Assembly (NCBI GenBank): GCA_024403955.1
Contig: JAKSQX010000002.1
Span: 23,930 to 87,929, forward strand
DNA length: 64,000 nt
Source: Clostridia bacterium
GTDB lineage: Bacteria; Bacillota; Clostridia; Oscillospirales; Acutalibacteraceae
Reading direction: 5' to 3'
Part shown: positions 34,699-44,741 of the stretch, piece by piece
How the letters are laid out: the number at the start of each line of letters is the position of its first letter
Position numbering within the stretch: the first letter of the stretch is position 1
Translations under genes and position numbers: made by a program
Notes under the pieces: model-generated
Databases searched by the model: none
Told to the model about the DNA's origin: nothing
The model's input: only the letters and a program-made list of their open reading frames with translations

Positions 34699-36072
34699 TT
34701 ATTTCATTTCCTCAATAATCTTTCCTGCAACGTATACGCCTGAGGCTGATGCATGTGAAAGAGAATGAGTTACACCTGAGCCATCACCGATGATATAAAG
34801 TCCCTTGTGACAGGTCTCAAGATTATTATCAAGGTCAACTTCCATGTTATAGAACTTAACCTCAACACCGTAGAGAAGTGTGTCCTCATTCGCTGTACCA
34901 GGAGCGATTTTATCAAGGGCATAGATCATCTCGATAATGCCGTCAAGAATACGCTTTGGAAGTACAAGTGAGAGGTCACCTGGTGTAGCGTTAAGAGTAG
35001 GTCTTACTGTACCCTCCTCAATACGCTTCTGGTTAGAACGACGTCCACGCTCAAGGTCGCCGAATCGCTGAACGATTACGCCACCACCGAGCATGTTTGA
35101 GAGCCTAGCAATTGACTCACCATATCCATTTGAATCTTTGAAAGGCACTGAGAAATGCTTTGAAACAAGAAGTGCAAAGTTGGTATTCTCTGTGTGCTTT
35201 TTAGGGTCCTCATATGAGTGACCATTAACCGTTACGATACCATTCGTGTTCTCATTAACAACAACGCCGTATGGGTTCATACAGAATGTACGAACATGGT
35301 CCTCAAACTTCTCAGTCTGGAACACAATCTTTGACTCATAGAGCTCATCTGTAAGGTGACTGAAGAGCTCAGCTGGAAGCTCAACACGTACACCGATATC
35401 AACACGATTTGAGCGAGTCTCAATATTTAAATCGTTACAAACTTCCTCCATCCACTTTGAGCCAGAACGTCCAACAGAGATAATGCACTTATCACAGAGA
35501 ACCTCTGCATCCTTGGTGAAGAGTTTATAACCTTCGTCTGTCTTTTCAAGCTTTAATACTGGTCTATGGAAGTAGAAATCAATCTTATCCTTGAGCTCGT
35601 TATAGAGGTTCTCAAGAACGATATAGTTGATGTCTGTTCCAAGATGACGAACTGATGCATCGAGAAGTGTGAGCTTGTTCTGCATACAGAGTTTCTTGAA
35701 ACTTGAACCGGCTGTTGAGTACATCTTTGTACCCTCACCGCCGTGTGACATATTGATTAAATCAACATAGTTCATGAGTTCGATAGCCTTGTCACGGCCA
35801 ATGTACTCATAGAGTGTGCCACCGAAATCATTTGTGATATTGTACTTGCCATCTGAGAAGGCACCGGCGCCGCCGAAGCCATTCATAATGGCGCAAGTGT
35901 GGCAGTTGATACAAGTCTTAACCTTATCACCATCTATAGGGCACTTACGCTGTTCAAGTGGATAACCAGCCTCAAAAACTGCCACCTTGAGCTCCGGTGC
36001 CTTTTTTGCGAATTCATAAGCGGAGAAGATACCGCCAGGACCCGCTCCGATTATTGCTACATCATATTTCAT
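34699..36072 (-). CDS. Uncharacterised FAD-dependent dehydrogenase (COG2509 type)
   Basis: This 457-residue flavoprotein has the N-terminal dinucleotide fold KYDVAIIGAGPGGIFSAYEF and the C-terminal FAD motif GLYIIGDGSGVTHSLSHASASGVYVA. Between them are CINCHTCAIMNGFGGAGAFSDGKYN, a family signature with a cysteine pair, and IISVGRSGSKWM. The substrate of this family is not known. The stop codon abuts the tRNA-Ser gene and the start follows the dehydrogenase gene by 13 bases. Confidence 0.87.
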   Translation of the reverse strand: MKYDVAIIGAGPGGIFSAYEFAKKAPELKVAVFEAGYPLEQRKCPIDGDKVKTCINCHTCAIMNGFGGAGAFSDGKYNITNDFGGTLYEYIGRDKAIELMNYVDLINMSHGGEGTKMYSTAGSSFKKLCMQNKLTLLDASVRHLGTDINYIVLENLYNELKDKIDFYFHRPVLKLEKTDEGYKLFTKDAEVLCDKCIISVGRSGSKWMEEVCNDLNIETRSNRVDIGVRVELPAELFSHLTDELYESKIVFQTEKFEDHVRTFCMNPYGVVVNENTNGIVTVNGHSYEDPKKHTENTNFALLVSKHFSVPFKDSNGYGESIARLSNMLGGGVIVQRFGDLERGRRSNQKRIEEGTVRPTLNATPGDLSLVLPKRILDGIIEMIYALDKIAPGTANEDTLLYGVEVKFYNMEVDLDNNLETCHKGLYIIGDGSGVTHSLSHASASGVYVAGKIIEEMK

Positions 36073-36085
36073 CTATTAAAACCTC

Positions 36086-37111
36086 TTAACTAACTACATT
36101 CACTGGGTTACCAGCAAGGAATGCTTTATAATTTTTAATCTCCTCCTTGAGGAGACGCTGTCTTGTCTCAATTGGGCACCAAGCGATGTGTGGAGTGATA
36201 ATACAGTTTGGTGCTGTGAGGAGCGGACAGTCTGCACTCATAGGCTCTGTTTCAAGCACATCTATGCCTGCGCCAGAGAGCTTCCCTGAGATGAGAGCAT
36301 TCTTTAAATCAGTCTCGCCTACAATTGGTCCACGAGCTGTGTTCACGAGGAATGCTCCGTTTCTCATCTTATTTATCGTCTCAGCATTTATGAGGCCCTC
36401 AGACTCAGCATTGAGTGGGCAATGAATGCTTACGACATCAGAATGCTTCAAAAGATTATCCAAGGTAACGTAGGTCACATCTTTATCAGCTCTATTAAGA
36501 AAACCTTCAAGTTCAGTGTTGCCACCCTCTGCCTTTGCTTTCGCATAGCTCCTTGTGTAAACAAGTACGTCCATACCAAAGGCACGTGCAATATTTGCAA
36601 CCTGACGGCCAATCTTACCATATCCAATAAGACCGATTGTCTTACCAAATAGTTCGTTGAGTGGGAATGAAAAAGGCGCAAATGTACCAGCATTTACCCA
36701 GCCATTGTCATGGACAAAGTTGTCGTATTTGGCAACGTTCGAGTAATGCTCAAGAATGAGCGCAAATGTGTGCTGCGCAACGGCATTGCTTGAGTATGTC
36801 GGAACGTTGCTGACTGTAATGCCCTTTTCCCTACAATAATCCAAATCTATGTTGTTATAGCCTGTTGCCCAAAGACTGATGAACTTCACGCTTGGATTGT
36901 CACCAAGAAGTTCCTTATTAATCTTCACTTTATTTACGAAGATGGCATCGGCATCCTTAACCTCTTCAATAAGTCTGTCGCGTTCTTTTGCCTTGAGTAA
37001 AACTACGCGACCGAACTCATCAAACACAGAGAGATCAAGGTCACCATTTCCATCAGTAACAGTGTCGGCATCTGGCATAACAAGTTTGTAGTTCATTTTT
37101 TCTTCTGCCAT
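36086..37111 (-). CDS. D-isomer 2-hydroxyacid dehydrogenase
   Basis: This NAD-dependent oxidoreductase interconverts a 2-keto acid and a D-2-hydroxy acid. It is 341 residues long. The Rossmann core has GLIGYGKIGRQVANIARAFGM, and the catalytic triad is visible as Arg in NTARGPIV, Glu in DVLETEPM and His in TPHIAWCP. The substrate loop LWATGYNNIDLDYCREKGITVSNVPTYSSNAVAQHT resembles glycerate and hydroxypyruvate reductases, so that is the best guess. AAGGTGAG precedes the ATG. Confidence 0.9.
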   Translation of the reverse strand: MAEEKMNYKLVMPDADTVTDGNGDLDLSVFDEFGRVVLLKAKERDRLIEEVKDADAIFVNKVKINKELLGDNPSVKFISLWATGYNNIDLDYCREKGITVSNVPTYSSNAVAQHTFALILEHYSNVAKYDNFVHDNGWVNAGTFAPFSFPLNELFGKTIGLIGYGKIGRQVANIARAFGMDVLVYTRSYAKAKAEGGNTELEGFLNRADKDVTYVTLDNLLKHSDVVSIHCPLNAESEGLINAETINKMRNGAFLVNTARGPIVGETDLKNALISGKLSGAGIDVLETEPMSADCPLLTAPNCIITPHIAWCPIETRQRLLKEEIKNYKAFLAGNPVNVVS

Positions 37112-37120
37112 AATCTCACC

Positions 37121-38287
37121 TTAGACGTAGGGCTGTTCAACCGTAATTACTGCGAAGCACTTGAAGCAATGCTCCTCGACCTCCGCCTTAATTGCGTCGT
37201 GAACTTCTTCGTTGGTCATCTTATATTTTGCTGGTACAACAACATCGAAAATTAGGTTCGTATGTGTCTCACCAGGTACCATTCTAAAGTCATGGAAAGT
37301 CAAAACCTCATCATACTCCTTGAGTATTTTGGCAACTTCTTCTTTCATCTGAGCAACATGCTCATTGTCAACATCAATTGGATCAAGGTGAATTGTAACC
37401 TCACAGCCAAGCCTGTCTTTGAGCCTAAACTCAGCATTGTCTATCTCATCATGGAGTACAAAGACATCCTCGTTGTCAGGCACCTCTGCATGGAGCGATA
37501 TAAACACACGACCTGGACCATAGTCATGAACTATGAGATCATGGATACCAACAATATAAGGTGACTCCATCGTAATCTCCTCAATTTGTTTTACAAACTC
37601 TGGGTCAGGTGTTTGACCAAGTAGTGGTGCAACTGTATCACGAACGGACTCAAGGCCAGTCTTTAAAATGAGGAGTGCAACAAATATACCTGCAACTGCG
37701 TCAATTGGGAAATCTATGAATTTTGAGAGAATCATAGACACCAAAACTACAACAGTTGAAATTGTATCTGAGAGCGAATCCGCAGCAACAGCCGCCATTG
37801 CTGCACTATCAATCTTCTTGCCTATTGTCTTATTGTAAAAAGCCATATAGAGTTTGATTAAAATAGCGGCAACCATTATACCACCAGCAAGGAGGCTCGC
37901 CTCAACTGGCTCTGGATGAATAAGCTTTGTGATAGAGGACTTCATAAGTTCAAAGCCCATCAAGAGAATGAGGACTGATACAGCAAGGCCAGAGAGGTAT
38001 TCTATCCTACCATGGCCAAACGGATGGTCTGGGTCTGGCTTTTTACCAGCAAGCCTAAAGCCAAACAAAGTAATAATTGAACTACCAGCATCTGATAAGT
38101 TATTAAACGCATCAGCAGTGATAGAAACAGAGTTGGCGATATTACCGGCAATAAACTTACCAGCAAACATCAATATATTAAGAAAAATGCCAACAATACT
38201 ACAAAGAGTACCATAAGCCCTGCGGACAGCAGGGCTTTGATAATCGTTTGGATTCTTTATAAAAAATTTAGAAAATAAAGTTATCAC
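37121..38287 (-). CDS. Cation diffusion facilitator transporter
   Basis: This 388-residue exporter of divalent metals has six helices and a C-terminal cytoplasmic metal-binding domain. The transport site reads ADAFNNLSDA in helix 2 (NxxxD) and ADSLSDT in helix 5 (DxxxD), without the histidine typical of zinc CDFs; this hints at Mn2+ or Fe2+. The PDPDHPFGHGRIEYL loop and VHDYGPGRVFISLHAEV domain are complete. The start is GTG (38287), with AGGAAGG upstream. It shares its operon with mntP and a CaCA antiporter. Confidence 0.92.
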   Translation of the reverse strand: MITLFSKFFIKNPNDYQSPAVRRAYGTLCSIVGIFLNILMFAGKFIAGNIANSVSITADAFNNLSDAGSSIITLFGFRLAGKKPDPDHPFGHGRIEYLSGLAVSVLILLMGFELMKSSITKLIHPEPVEASLLAGGIMVAAILIKLYMAFYNKTIGKKIDSAAMAAVAADSLSDTISTVVVLVSMILSKFIDFPIDAVAGIFVALLILKTGLESVRDTVAPLLGQTPDPEFVKQIEEITMESPYIVGIHDLIVHDYGPGRVFISLHAEVPDNEDVFVLHDEIDNAEFRLKDRLGCEVTIHLDPIDVDNEHVAQMKEEVAKILKEYDEVLTFHDFRMVPGETHTNLIFDVVVPAKYKMTNEEVHDAIKAEVEEHCFKCFAVITVEQPYV

Positions 38288-38301
38288 GGATTTATGCCTT
38301 C

Positions 38302-39213
38302 CTATTTAAGTTCTCCTGAGACGCCCATAAGTGCACCAGGATATGCCTCCTGTACTTTGAGTTCTTCAGTGAATCTAATTTTATATTTTTCACCACTTGA
38401 GAGATTTGTCTCCAAATCACCAAGAACAGAGTTTGGAATAACTACAGCTGCGAGTGTATTGTCAGCAGCAGCCTGCTTTGCAGCATTGATAAGTTCCATA
38501 ACTACGCCGTTTTTGAAGTCTCCATCATCTGCAGAGAGCTCTGTCATGCGCAAAATAATGGTCTCAAAGCCATTGCTGTCAAGTATTACACCTTTACACG
38601 TACGAGCAGAACCGACCTTTTTCTCACCTTCATATGCCTCAAAAGCCTTATCAGTGAGTGAATTTTCGCCCTCAGTACAACGAACTTCAATAATGTTCTG
38701 TGCAGCAGCATCATCAGCTGTGATGCCCTCTGCCTCCTGAGCTGCAAGAGCACTTGCAATCTCATCTTCAATATTTACATCAATACCAGCCATCTGTGCA
38801 TTGTAGTTATTAACTCTACGCTCAGTAAGGAAGTAGTCGCCAACTCCGATTACTACTGAGAAGAATACAAACTCAATAAGGAAGTACCATACTGAAGGAG
38901 TATTCACGCCATTCTCAGGGTCAAGTTTAAGCTCAAGGCCTGAGAGTGAGAAAATAGCTGTGATTGCTGTTAAGAATGCGCCAAAGAGAAGTCCCTCAAT
39001 AATTACAACTTTAAGACGCGCCTTACGAGCAGCTTCATCCTGAGTTACAGGAATAGGCTTTGAGAAGATATTTATTGGACGCTTAACTCCCGGTTTATTC
39101 TCTGCGCTCTCCTCAGGTTTCTTATTATTGAAAATGCTATCAATTACAGCCTGTGTATCAATTTCCTGTTTTGTTTCTTCTACTTCTTCTACGTTTTTAA
39201 TTTCTTCTGCCAT
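38302..39213 (-). CDS. Hypothetical membrane protein, 303 aa
   Basis: I do not recognise this protein. An acidic cytoplasmic head (about 1-65) is followed by two membrane helices (about 66-92, VVIIEGLLFGAFLTAITAIF, and about 108-130, FLIEFVFFSVVIGVGDYF) and a C-terminal soluble domain of about 170 residues. That domain has an Ala/Glu-rich helix and a beta-rich part near GVILDSNGFETIILRM. AGGAGA stands six bases before the ATG. It lies between a lipoprotein gene and the CDF gene, with gaps of 10 and 14 bases. Confidence 0.75.
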   Translation of the reverse strand: MAEEIKNVEEVEETKQEIDTQAVIDSIFNNKKPEESAENKPGVKRPINIFSKPIPVTQDEAARKARLKVVIIEGLLFGAFLTAITAIFSLSGLELKLDPENGVNTPSVWYFLIEFVFFSVVIGVGDYFLTERRVNNYNAQMAGIDVNIEDEIASALAAQEAEGITADDAAAQNIIEVRCTEGENSLTDKAFEAYEGEKKVGSARTCKGVILDSNGFETIILRMTELSADDGDFKNGVVMELINAAKQAAADNTLAAVVIPNSVLGDLETNLSSGEKYKIRFTEELKVQEAYPGALMGVSGELK

Positions 39214-39223
39214 AATGAGTCTC

Positions 39224-39940
39224 CTATTCCTTTACTAAAACGGATCCATCTATGTTTGCCTGATCAAGTGAATTTGTCTCTGGAACAACTGTTATAAGTT
39301 CAACCTGTTCATCTTCACCTGTGTCGAATGTCACTTTAACAAAGAACTGTGGGTAACCTGAGCCAGTGAAAGCAAATCCCATAACGTTCATGTCTTTTAG
39401 GTCTCCGCCAGGGCCTTTGTCCTTAAAGATTTCTTTGATTACAGTTTTAAGAGATGCGTCTGTAAAATCTCCTGCAGCAAGTGCATCATCATATGTTGCT
39501 TCAGTATCTGTTGATTTATCATAGATATAAGTTGCAACACTTAGCCCATCGAGGTTGAGCGCATTGCCATATGAGACAATTGCCTGAAGGTAACGGCCCG
39601 AATCAACAACTTGTGTGATAGCTACCGCATACTGAAGTGGTTCCGCAGCAGCTGCATCGCAAAGGGTTACAACCTCTGACTTAATTCTTTCATTGATTGC
39701 GTTGATAGCAGCTGAATCACCATCAACTGAGAAGGTTGGAATCTGAGCCTTATTAGCCATTGTTCCTGTTCCCCTGTTGTCATCCTCGAGCGTCACCTTA
39801 GCAGTGGCACCAATTCCGGACACTTCAACAGGTTCTAAAGTTACTCCTGGATCATAAGGAGCCTCCCCTTTATTTTTACTGCATGCAGCAAAAGTAAATA
39901 CAAGAATCAAACTTAAAAGTAGTGCTATAAACTTTTTCAT
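39224..39940 (-). CDS. Putative lipoprotein with RsiV/DUF3298-like domain
   Basis: The protein starts MKKFIALLLSLILVFTFAACSKNKGE, a clear lipoprotein signal with lipobox FAAC, so it is exported and lipid-anchored. The rest, including FSVDGDSAAINAINERIKSEV and a later VELITVVPE strand, loosely resembles the RsiV/PdaC-type extracellular domain. The ATG at 39940 has AGGAGG eight bases upstream; an in-frame ATG seven codons earlier would put the ribosome site inside the coding region and is rejected. It is probably first in the long minus-strand operon. Confidence 0.8.
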   Translation of the reverse strand: MKKFIALLLSLILVFTFAACSKNKGEAPYDPGVTLEPVEVSGIGATAKVTLEDDNRGTGTMANKAQIPTFSVDGDSAAINAINERIKSEVVTLCDAAAAEPLQYAVAITQVVDSGRYLQAIVSYGNALNLDGLSVATYIYDKSTDTEATYDDALAAGDFTDASLKTVIKEIFKDKGPGGDLKDMNVMGFAFTGSGYPQFFVKVTFDTGEDEQVELITVVPETNSLDQANIDGSVLVKE

Positions 39941-39988
39941 AGTACAACCTCCTAAACGCAATAAAAATGCGCATAAATATACACATTA

Positions 39989-40017
39989 ATTTTACTATAT
40001 ATTAATATAATTTACAA
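39989..40017 (-). promoter_or_regulatory. Promoter of the lipoprotein gene / long operon
   Basis: On the minus strand TTGTAA (40017-40012) and TAAAAT (39994-39989) are 17 bases apart. Confidence 0.6.
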
Positions 40018-40050
40018 CTTAAATTAAGACTTAAAATATATACAAATAAA

Positions 40051-40079
40051 TTGACATTGGGCAGAAGTTCTATTAATAT
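40051..40079 (+). promoter_or_regulatory. Promoter of obg
   Basis: A consensus TTGACA (40051-40056) and TAATAT (40074-40079) are 17 bases apart, about 30 bases before the ribosome site TGAGGT. Confidence 0.8.
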
Positions 40080-40103
40080 ATTCAAAGATTTTCACTTAGT
40101 TGA

Positions 40104-41387
<1,284 letters not shown>

Positions 41388-41395
41388 GGAGAAAC

Positions 41396-41797
41396 ATGGA
41401 TAGATTTTTAGACAACAACGTTGACCCAAATCAGCTCAGTCCAGGAACGCTTGCCTTTATAGGCGACTGCGTCTTCGAACTTTTCGTCCGTGAAGCGCTC
41501 GTAACCGAGGCCAACAGGCCCTCATCAGAGCTTCACACCGAAAAGGTCAAGTACGTCTCAGCCGCTGCTCAGGCAGACGCCTTTCGCCTTCTCGAAGGCG
41601 ATTTGACCGAAAAGGAACTTGATATTTTTAAACGTGGCCGCAACGCCCACACCACTCATACTCCAAAGAATATGAGTAATGCGGACTACCATGCTGCCAC
41701 CGGTTTTGAAGCCCTTTTCGGATACCTCTACTTAAACGGTGAACTTGACCGTCTTCGCGAGCTTTTCTCAAAAATTTGGAATAGACAAAACACTTAA
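41396..41797 (+). CDS. mrnC: Mini-ribonuclease III
   Basis: Mini-III is a dimeric RNase III-like enzyme that matures 23S rRNA ends in Firmicutes and has no dsRNA-binding domain. The 133 residues show the catalytic helix LAFIGDCVFELFVRE, the HTEKVKYVSAAAQA segment, RGRNAHTTHTPKN and the second acidic motif GFEALFGYLYL. The length is normal. AAGGAG overlaps the obg stop codon. Confidence 0.95.
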   Translation: MDRFLDNNVDPNQLSPGTLAFIGDCVFELFVREALVTEANRPSSELHTEKVKYVSAAAQADAFRLLEGDLTEKELDIFKRGRNAHTTHTPKNMSNADYHAATGFEALFGYLYLNGELDRLRELFSKIWNRQNT

Positions 41798-41845
41798 ATG
41801 ATGTATAATAATAAAGAATTTTTCATATATTAAGGAGTTGTTCTC

Positions 41846-42595
41846 ATGTCAGGACATTCAAAATGGAGCACAATTAAACGTAAAAAGGGTGCAAACGACG
41901 CCGCTATGGCCAAGGTCTTCACAAAGATCGGTCGTGAAATCGCAGTAGCAGTTAAGGAAGGTGGACCAGATCCAGCTTCTAACTCAAAGCTTAAGAATGT
42001 TATTGCTAAAGCTAAGGCTGCAAACATCCCTAACGATAATATTGATCGCGCAATCAAGAAAGCTGCTGGCGAAGGTTCAACAGCTAACTATGAAGAGAAT
42101 ATATATGAGGGCTACGGTCCTGCAGGTATCGCTGTTATGGTCGAGACTCTTACAGACAACAAGAACCGTACAGCAGGTAATGTTCGCCACTACTTCGACA
42201 AGTGCGGTGGTAATATGGGCCAGAACGGTTGCGTATCTTTCATGTTCAACCGCTACGGTGTAATCGCAGTTGAGAAGGAAGACGTTGACGAAGAAGCTCT
42301 TATGGACGCAGCACTTGAGGCTGGCGCAGTAGACTTCCTCTCAGACGACGAAGCTGTTTATGAGATTCGTACAGAGGCTAACGATATCGGCGCTGTTCAT
42401 GATGCTCTTGAAGCAGCAGGTTACAAGTTCGCTCTCTCAGAAGTTCAGTACATCCCTTCAACATACACAAAGATTGAAGGCGAAGATGCTTTAAAAGGCA
42501 TGGCTAAGATGCTCGATATGTTCGAGGACGACGATGACGTTCAGAACGTATGGCATAACTGGGAAAACGAAGAAGACGCAGAACAATATATGTAA
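41846..42595 (+). CDS. YebC/TACO1-family protein
   Basis: This 249-residue cytosolic protein belongs to the YebC/PmpR family, described as a transcription regulator and more recently as a ribosome-associated factor helping difficult peptide bonds. It begins [26 protein letters not shown] and includes [56 protein letters not shown] and an acidic C-terminus. AAGGAG precedes the ATG. It is the last gene of the obg unit. Confidence 0.95.
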   Translation: MSGHSKWSTIKRKKGANDAAMAKVFTKIGREIAVAVKEGGPDPASNSKLKNVIAKAKAANIPNDNIDRAIKKAAGEGSTANYEENIYEGYGPAGIAVMVETLTDNKNRTAGNVRHYFDKCGGNMGQNGCVSFMFNRYGVIAVEKEDVDEEALMDAALEAGAVDFLSDDEAVYEIRTEANDIGAVHDALEAAGYKFALSEVQYIPSTYTKIEGEDALKGMAKMLDMFEDDDDVQNVWHNWENEEDAEQYM

Positions 42596-42604
42596 TATAT
42601 AAAA

Positions 42605-42635
42605 CAAGAGCCGTGGCGTAAAGCCACGGCTCTTG
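42605..42635 (+). terminator. Terminator of the obg unit
   Basis: CAAGAGCCGTGGC and GCCACGGCTCTTG form a perfect 13-bp stem with a 5-base loop. The T tract is short (CTTGT), so efficiency may be moderate. Confidence 0.7.
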
Positions 42636-42689
42636 CTTGTCTAGGGAACTATGTATATGTCAGAGGAATGGGGGCCTCTTGACTACAAA

Positions 42690-42926
42690 TTAGGCAACAC
42701 CCTTGGTTTCAGTCTTAACTGATTTTTTACCACTGATAACTCTAAGAGTTGCTTTACGATGAGCAGGTTTATAATCTTTCAAAATATACTTATGTACACA
42801 GAACTTAAGAACTGGGTAAAGTTCATCTTCGAAAGCAATGAGCTTCTCCTCGTTAAAAATTCCATATACTATAAGTAAAACCATGAGTACTTCAAAAATA
42901 ACTTTTATAATAAAGCCGAGTGTCAT
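42690..42926 (-). CDS. Small membrane protein of unknown function, 78 aa
   Basis: I do not recognise this protein. One long hydrophobic helix (about 3-24, LGFIIKVIFEVLMVLLIVYGIF) is followed by an amphipathic stretch (EEKLIAFEDELYPVLKFCVHKYILKDY) and a strongly basic tail (HRKATLRVISGKKSVKTETK). GGAGG stands seven bases before the ATG and a consensus promoter lies upstream, so it is very likely expressed. It diverges from the PASTA pseudokinase gene. Confidence 0.75.
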   Translation of the reverse strand: MTLGFIIKVIFEVLMVLLIVYGIFNEEKLIAFEDELYPVLKFCVHKYILKDYKPAHRKATLRVISGKKSVKTETKGVA

Positions 42927-42978
42927 TTTAATACCTCCAAGTGATTTCTAACCGAACATTTATTTGATTTACAATTCC

Positions 42979-43006
42979 ATTATACATACAAAAAACCAAA
43001 AGTCAA
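42979..43006 (-). promoter_or_regulatory. Promoter of the 78-aa membrane protein gene
   Basis: On the minus strand TTGACT (43006-43001) and TATAAT (42984-42979) are 16 bases apart. Confidence 0.75.
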
Positions 43007-43012
43007 CAGAAA

Positions 43013-43022
43013 TGTTCGAACA
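43013..43022. promoter_or_regulatory. Palindrome TGTTCGAACA between divergent promoters
   Basis: A perfect 10-bp palindrome lies seven bases upstream of the minus-strand -35 and 34 bases before the plus-strand -35. The half-site AAATGTTCG (43010-43018) recurs in inverted form (CGAACATTT) at 42953-42961. It may bind a regulator of both genes. Confidence 0.4.
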
Positions 43023-43055
43023 AATTTTTATGTCGTACTAAAAATGGGACTTAAC

Positions 43056-43084
43056 TTGACAAAACAATCTTATTCCTTTAATAT
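43056..43084 (+). promoter_or_regulatory. Promoter of the PASTA pseudokinase gene
   Basis: A consensus TTGACA (43056-43061) and TAATAT (43079-43084) are 17 bases apart. Confidence 0.75.
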
Positions 43085-43118
43085 TACTAAGGTTATTTAT
43101 ATATAAGGAGGCGATATT

Positions 43119-44729
43119 GTGGCTTTTGAAAATCTCTACTTACCAGAAAATTCAGTCATTGGCGAAGGACGTTACCTCATTGGTAAAGTATTAAATGCCA
43201 ACGGCGACGGTGTCACATACCTTGCTTTCGATACAGAGAAAAAGACTACTGTAGAAGTTCGTGAATTCCTCCCAGACTCAATCTGCATCCGAAAAGAGGA
43301 CTCCACTCACCTTCTCATTAAGAATGACCAGAAGCTGTTCTACGACTCATGTCTCGCATCTTTCCTTGACATGTGGCGCAAGCTCGCTCGTATGCGTGGT
43401 CTTTCTGCTCTCATTCTCGTCATTGATATTATAGAAGAAAACAATACCGCTTATGCCATCTGTGAGCATATGGAAGGTGCACTCACTCTCCACGACTACC
43501 TTCTTAAAGCAGGAGAGGGTTACATCTCTTGGGAAGCGGCAAGAATTCTCTTCATGCCTGTACTCTCAACACTCTCTACGCTCCACGGTGCTGGCATTAT
43601 TCATCGCGGTATTTCTCCTGATACACTTTATGTTGGTACTGATAACAAGATCCGTATCGGTGGCTTCTGTATTCCAGAATGCCGCAACAAGAACACAGGC
43701 ATCAATGCTGAAATCTTTGAAGGATACGCTCCTGTTGAGCAGTTTGGTATGAATTTACCATCAGGTCCTTGGACAGATATCTACGCTTTTGCAGCTGTCC
43801 TCTACCGCGCTCTTATCGGTATCACCCCTATCGAATCAACTACACGTATGCAAAGCGACCGTATGATGATTCCTGCAAAGTTTGCAGAGACCATTCCAGC
43901 ATACGTTATTAATGCTCTTATAAATGCTCTTCAGATTATGCCTGAGGACAGAACAAAGACTGTTGAAATTCTCCGTGATGAACTCTCAGCTTCCCCTACA
44001 GCAGCTCTTGCTGAAGAGTTTGAAGCAGAGGCTTCTGCTGCAGCTTTAGAGGAGAACATTCAAAAAGAGACCTCTCACGTTGTAAGTAAAACACCTGCTG
44101 AGCCTAAGAAATCAGCAGCTGAGATAAAGAAAGAGAACACAATGATGGCATTAAAGGCTGGCGGTATCGCAGCTGGTGTTGTTATCTTAATCTTCATCAT
44201 CCTCTGCTGCACAGTCCTCAAGGGACACATCGGTAAAAATCCTGGCAACAAACCTGGTACCGGCGACCAGACTTCAGCAGTTTCACCTGACACAGCAATT
44301 CAGGTTCCTACATTCACAGGTAGAACCTACACAAGCATCACCTCTCAGAAGTCATACTTCAAAGACTTCTCAATCAAGACAAAAGAAGAATATAGCACAG
44401 AAGTTAACCGTGGCTATGTAATTTCCCAGTCTATTGAACCTGGAACAGAAGTTAACCCTGGTACTGAGATTGAACTTGTAATCTCACTCGGCGTTGAACA
44501 GGCTGAGATGGTTGACGTAATAGGTAAGACTTATGATGAGGCTGTTGCCCTCCTTAAAGAGGCTGGCTTCGAGAACATCAAGAAGATTGATATGACAAAT
44601 GATGGATCTCACACAAGCAACACAGTAGCTTCCACAATTCAAAAAGTCGGCGAACTTTACGATAAGACAGAGAAAATCACTCTCACTGTTTACGTAGAAG
44701 CTGAAACAACTACACAGCCAGACGGCTAA
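43119..44729 (+). CDS. Membrane pseudokinase with two extracellular PASTA domains
   Basis: The layout is that of PrkC/Stk1-type Ser/Thr kinases: a kinase fold (about 12-290), a charged linker, one helix (about 346-370, GGIAAGVVILIFIILCCTVL) and two PASTA repeats (about 400-460 and 465-530). However, key catalytic residues are gone: VEVREF has Arg48 for the VAIK lysine, the HRD loop reads HRGISPDT (G164 for Asp, T169 for Asn), and DFG reads GGF (181-183). It is therefore predicted to be catalytically dead and to act by binding. The start is GTG with AAGGAGG seven bases upstream. It may sense muropeptides or lipid II through PASTA. Confidence 0.9.
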   Translation: MAFENLYLPENSVIGEGRYLIGKVLNANGDGVTYLAFDTEKKTTVEVREFLPDSICIRKEDSTHLLIKNDQKLFYDSCLASFLDMWRKLARMRGLSALILVIDIIEENNTAYAICEHMEGALTLHDYLLKAGEGYISWEAARILFMPVLSTLSTLHGAGIIHRGISPDTLYVGTDNKIRIGGFCIPECRNKNTGINAEIFEGYAPVEQFGMNLPSGPWTDIYAFAAVLYRALIGITPIESTTRMQSDRMMIPAKFAETIPAYVINALINALQIMPEDRTKTVEILRDELSASPTAALAEEFEAEASAAALEENIQKETSHVVSKTPAEPKKSAAEIKKENTMMALKAGGIAAGVVILIFIILCCTVLKGHIGKNPGNKPGTGDQTSAVSPDTAIQVPTFTGRTYTSITSQKSYFKDFSIKTKEEYSTEVNRGYVISQSIEPGTEVNPGTEIELVISLGVEQAEMVDVIGKTYDEAVALLKEAGFENIKKIDMTNDGSHTSNTVASTIQKVGELYDKTEKITLTVYVEAETTTQPDG

Positions 44730-44741
44730 ATAAACAAATAA

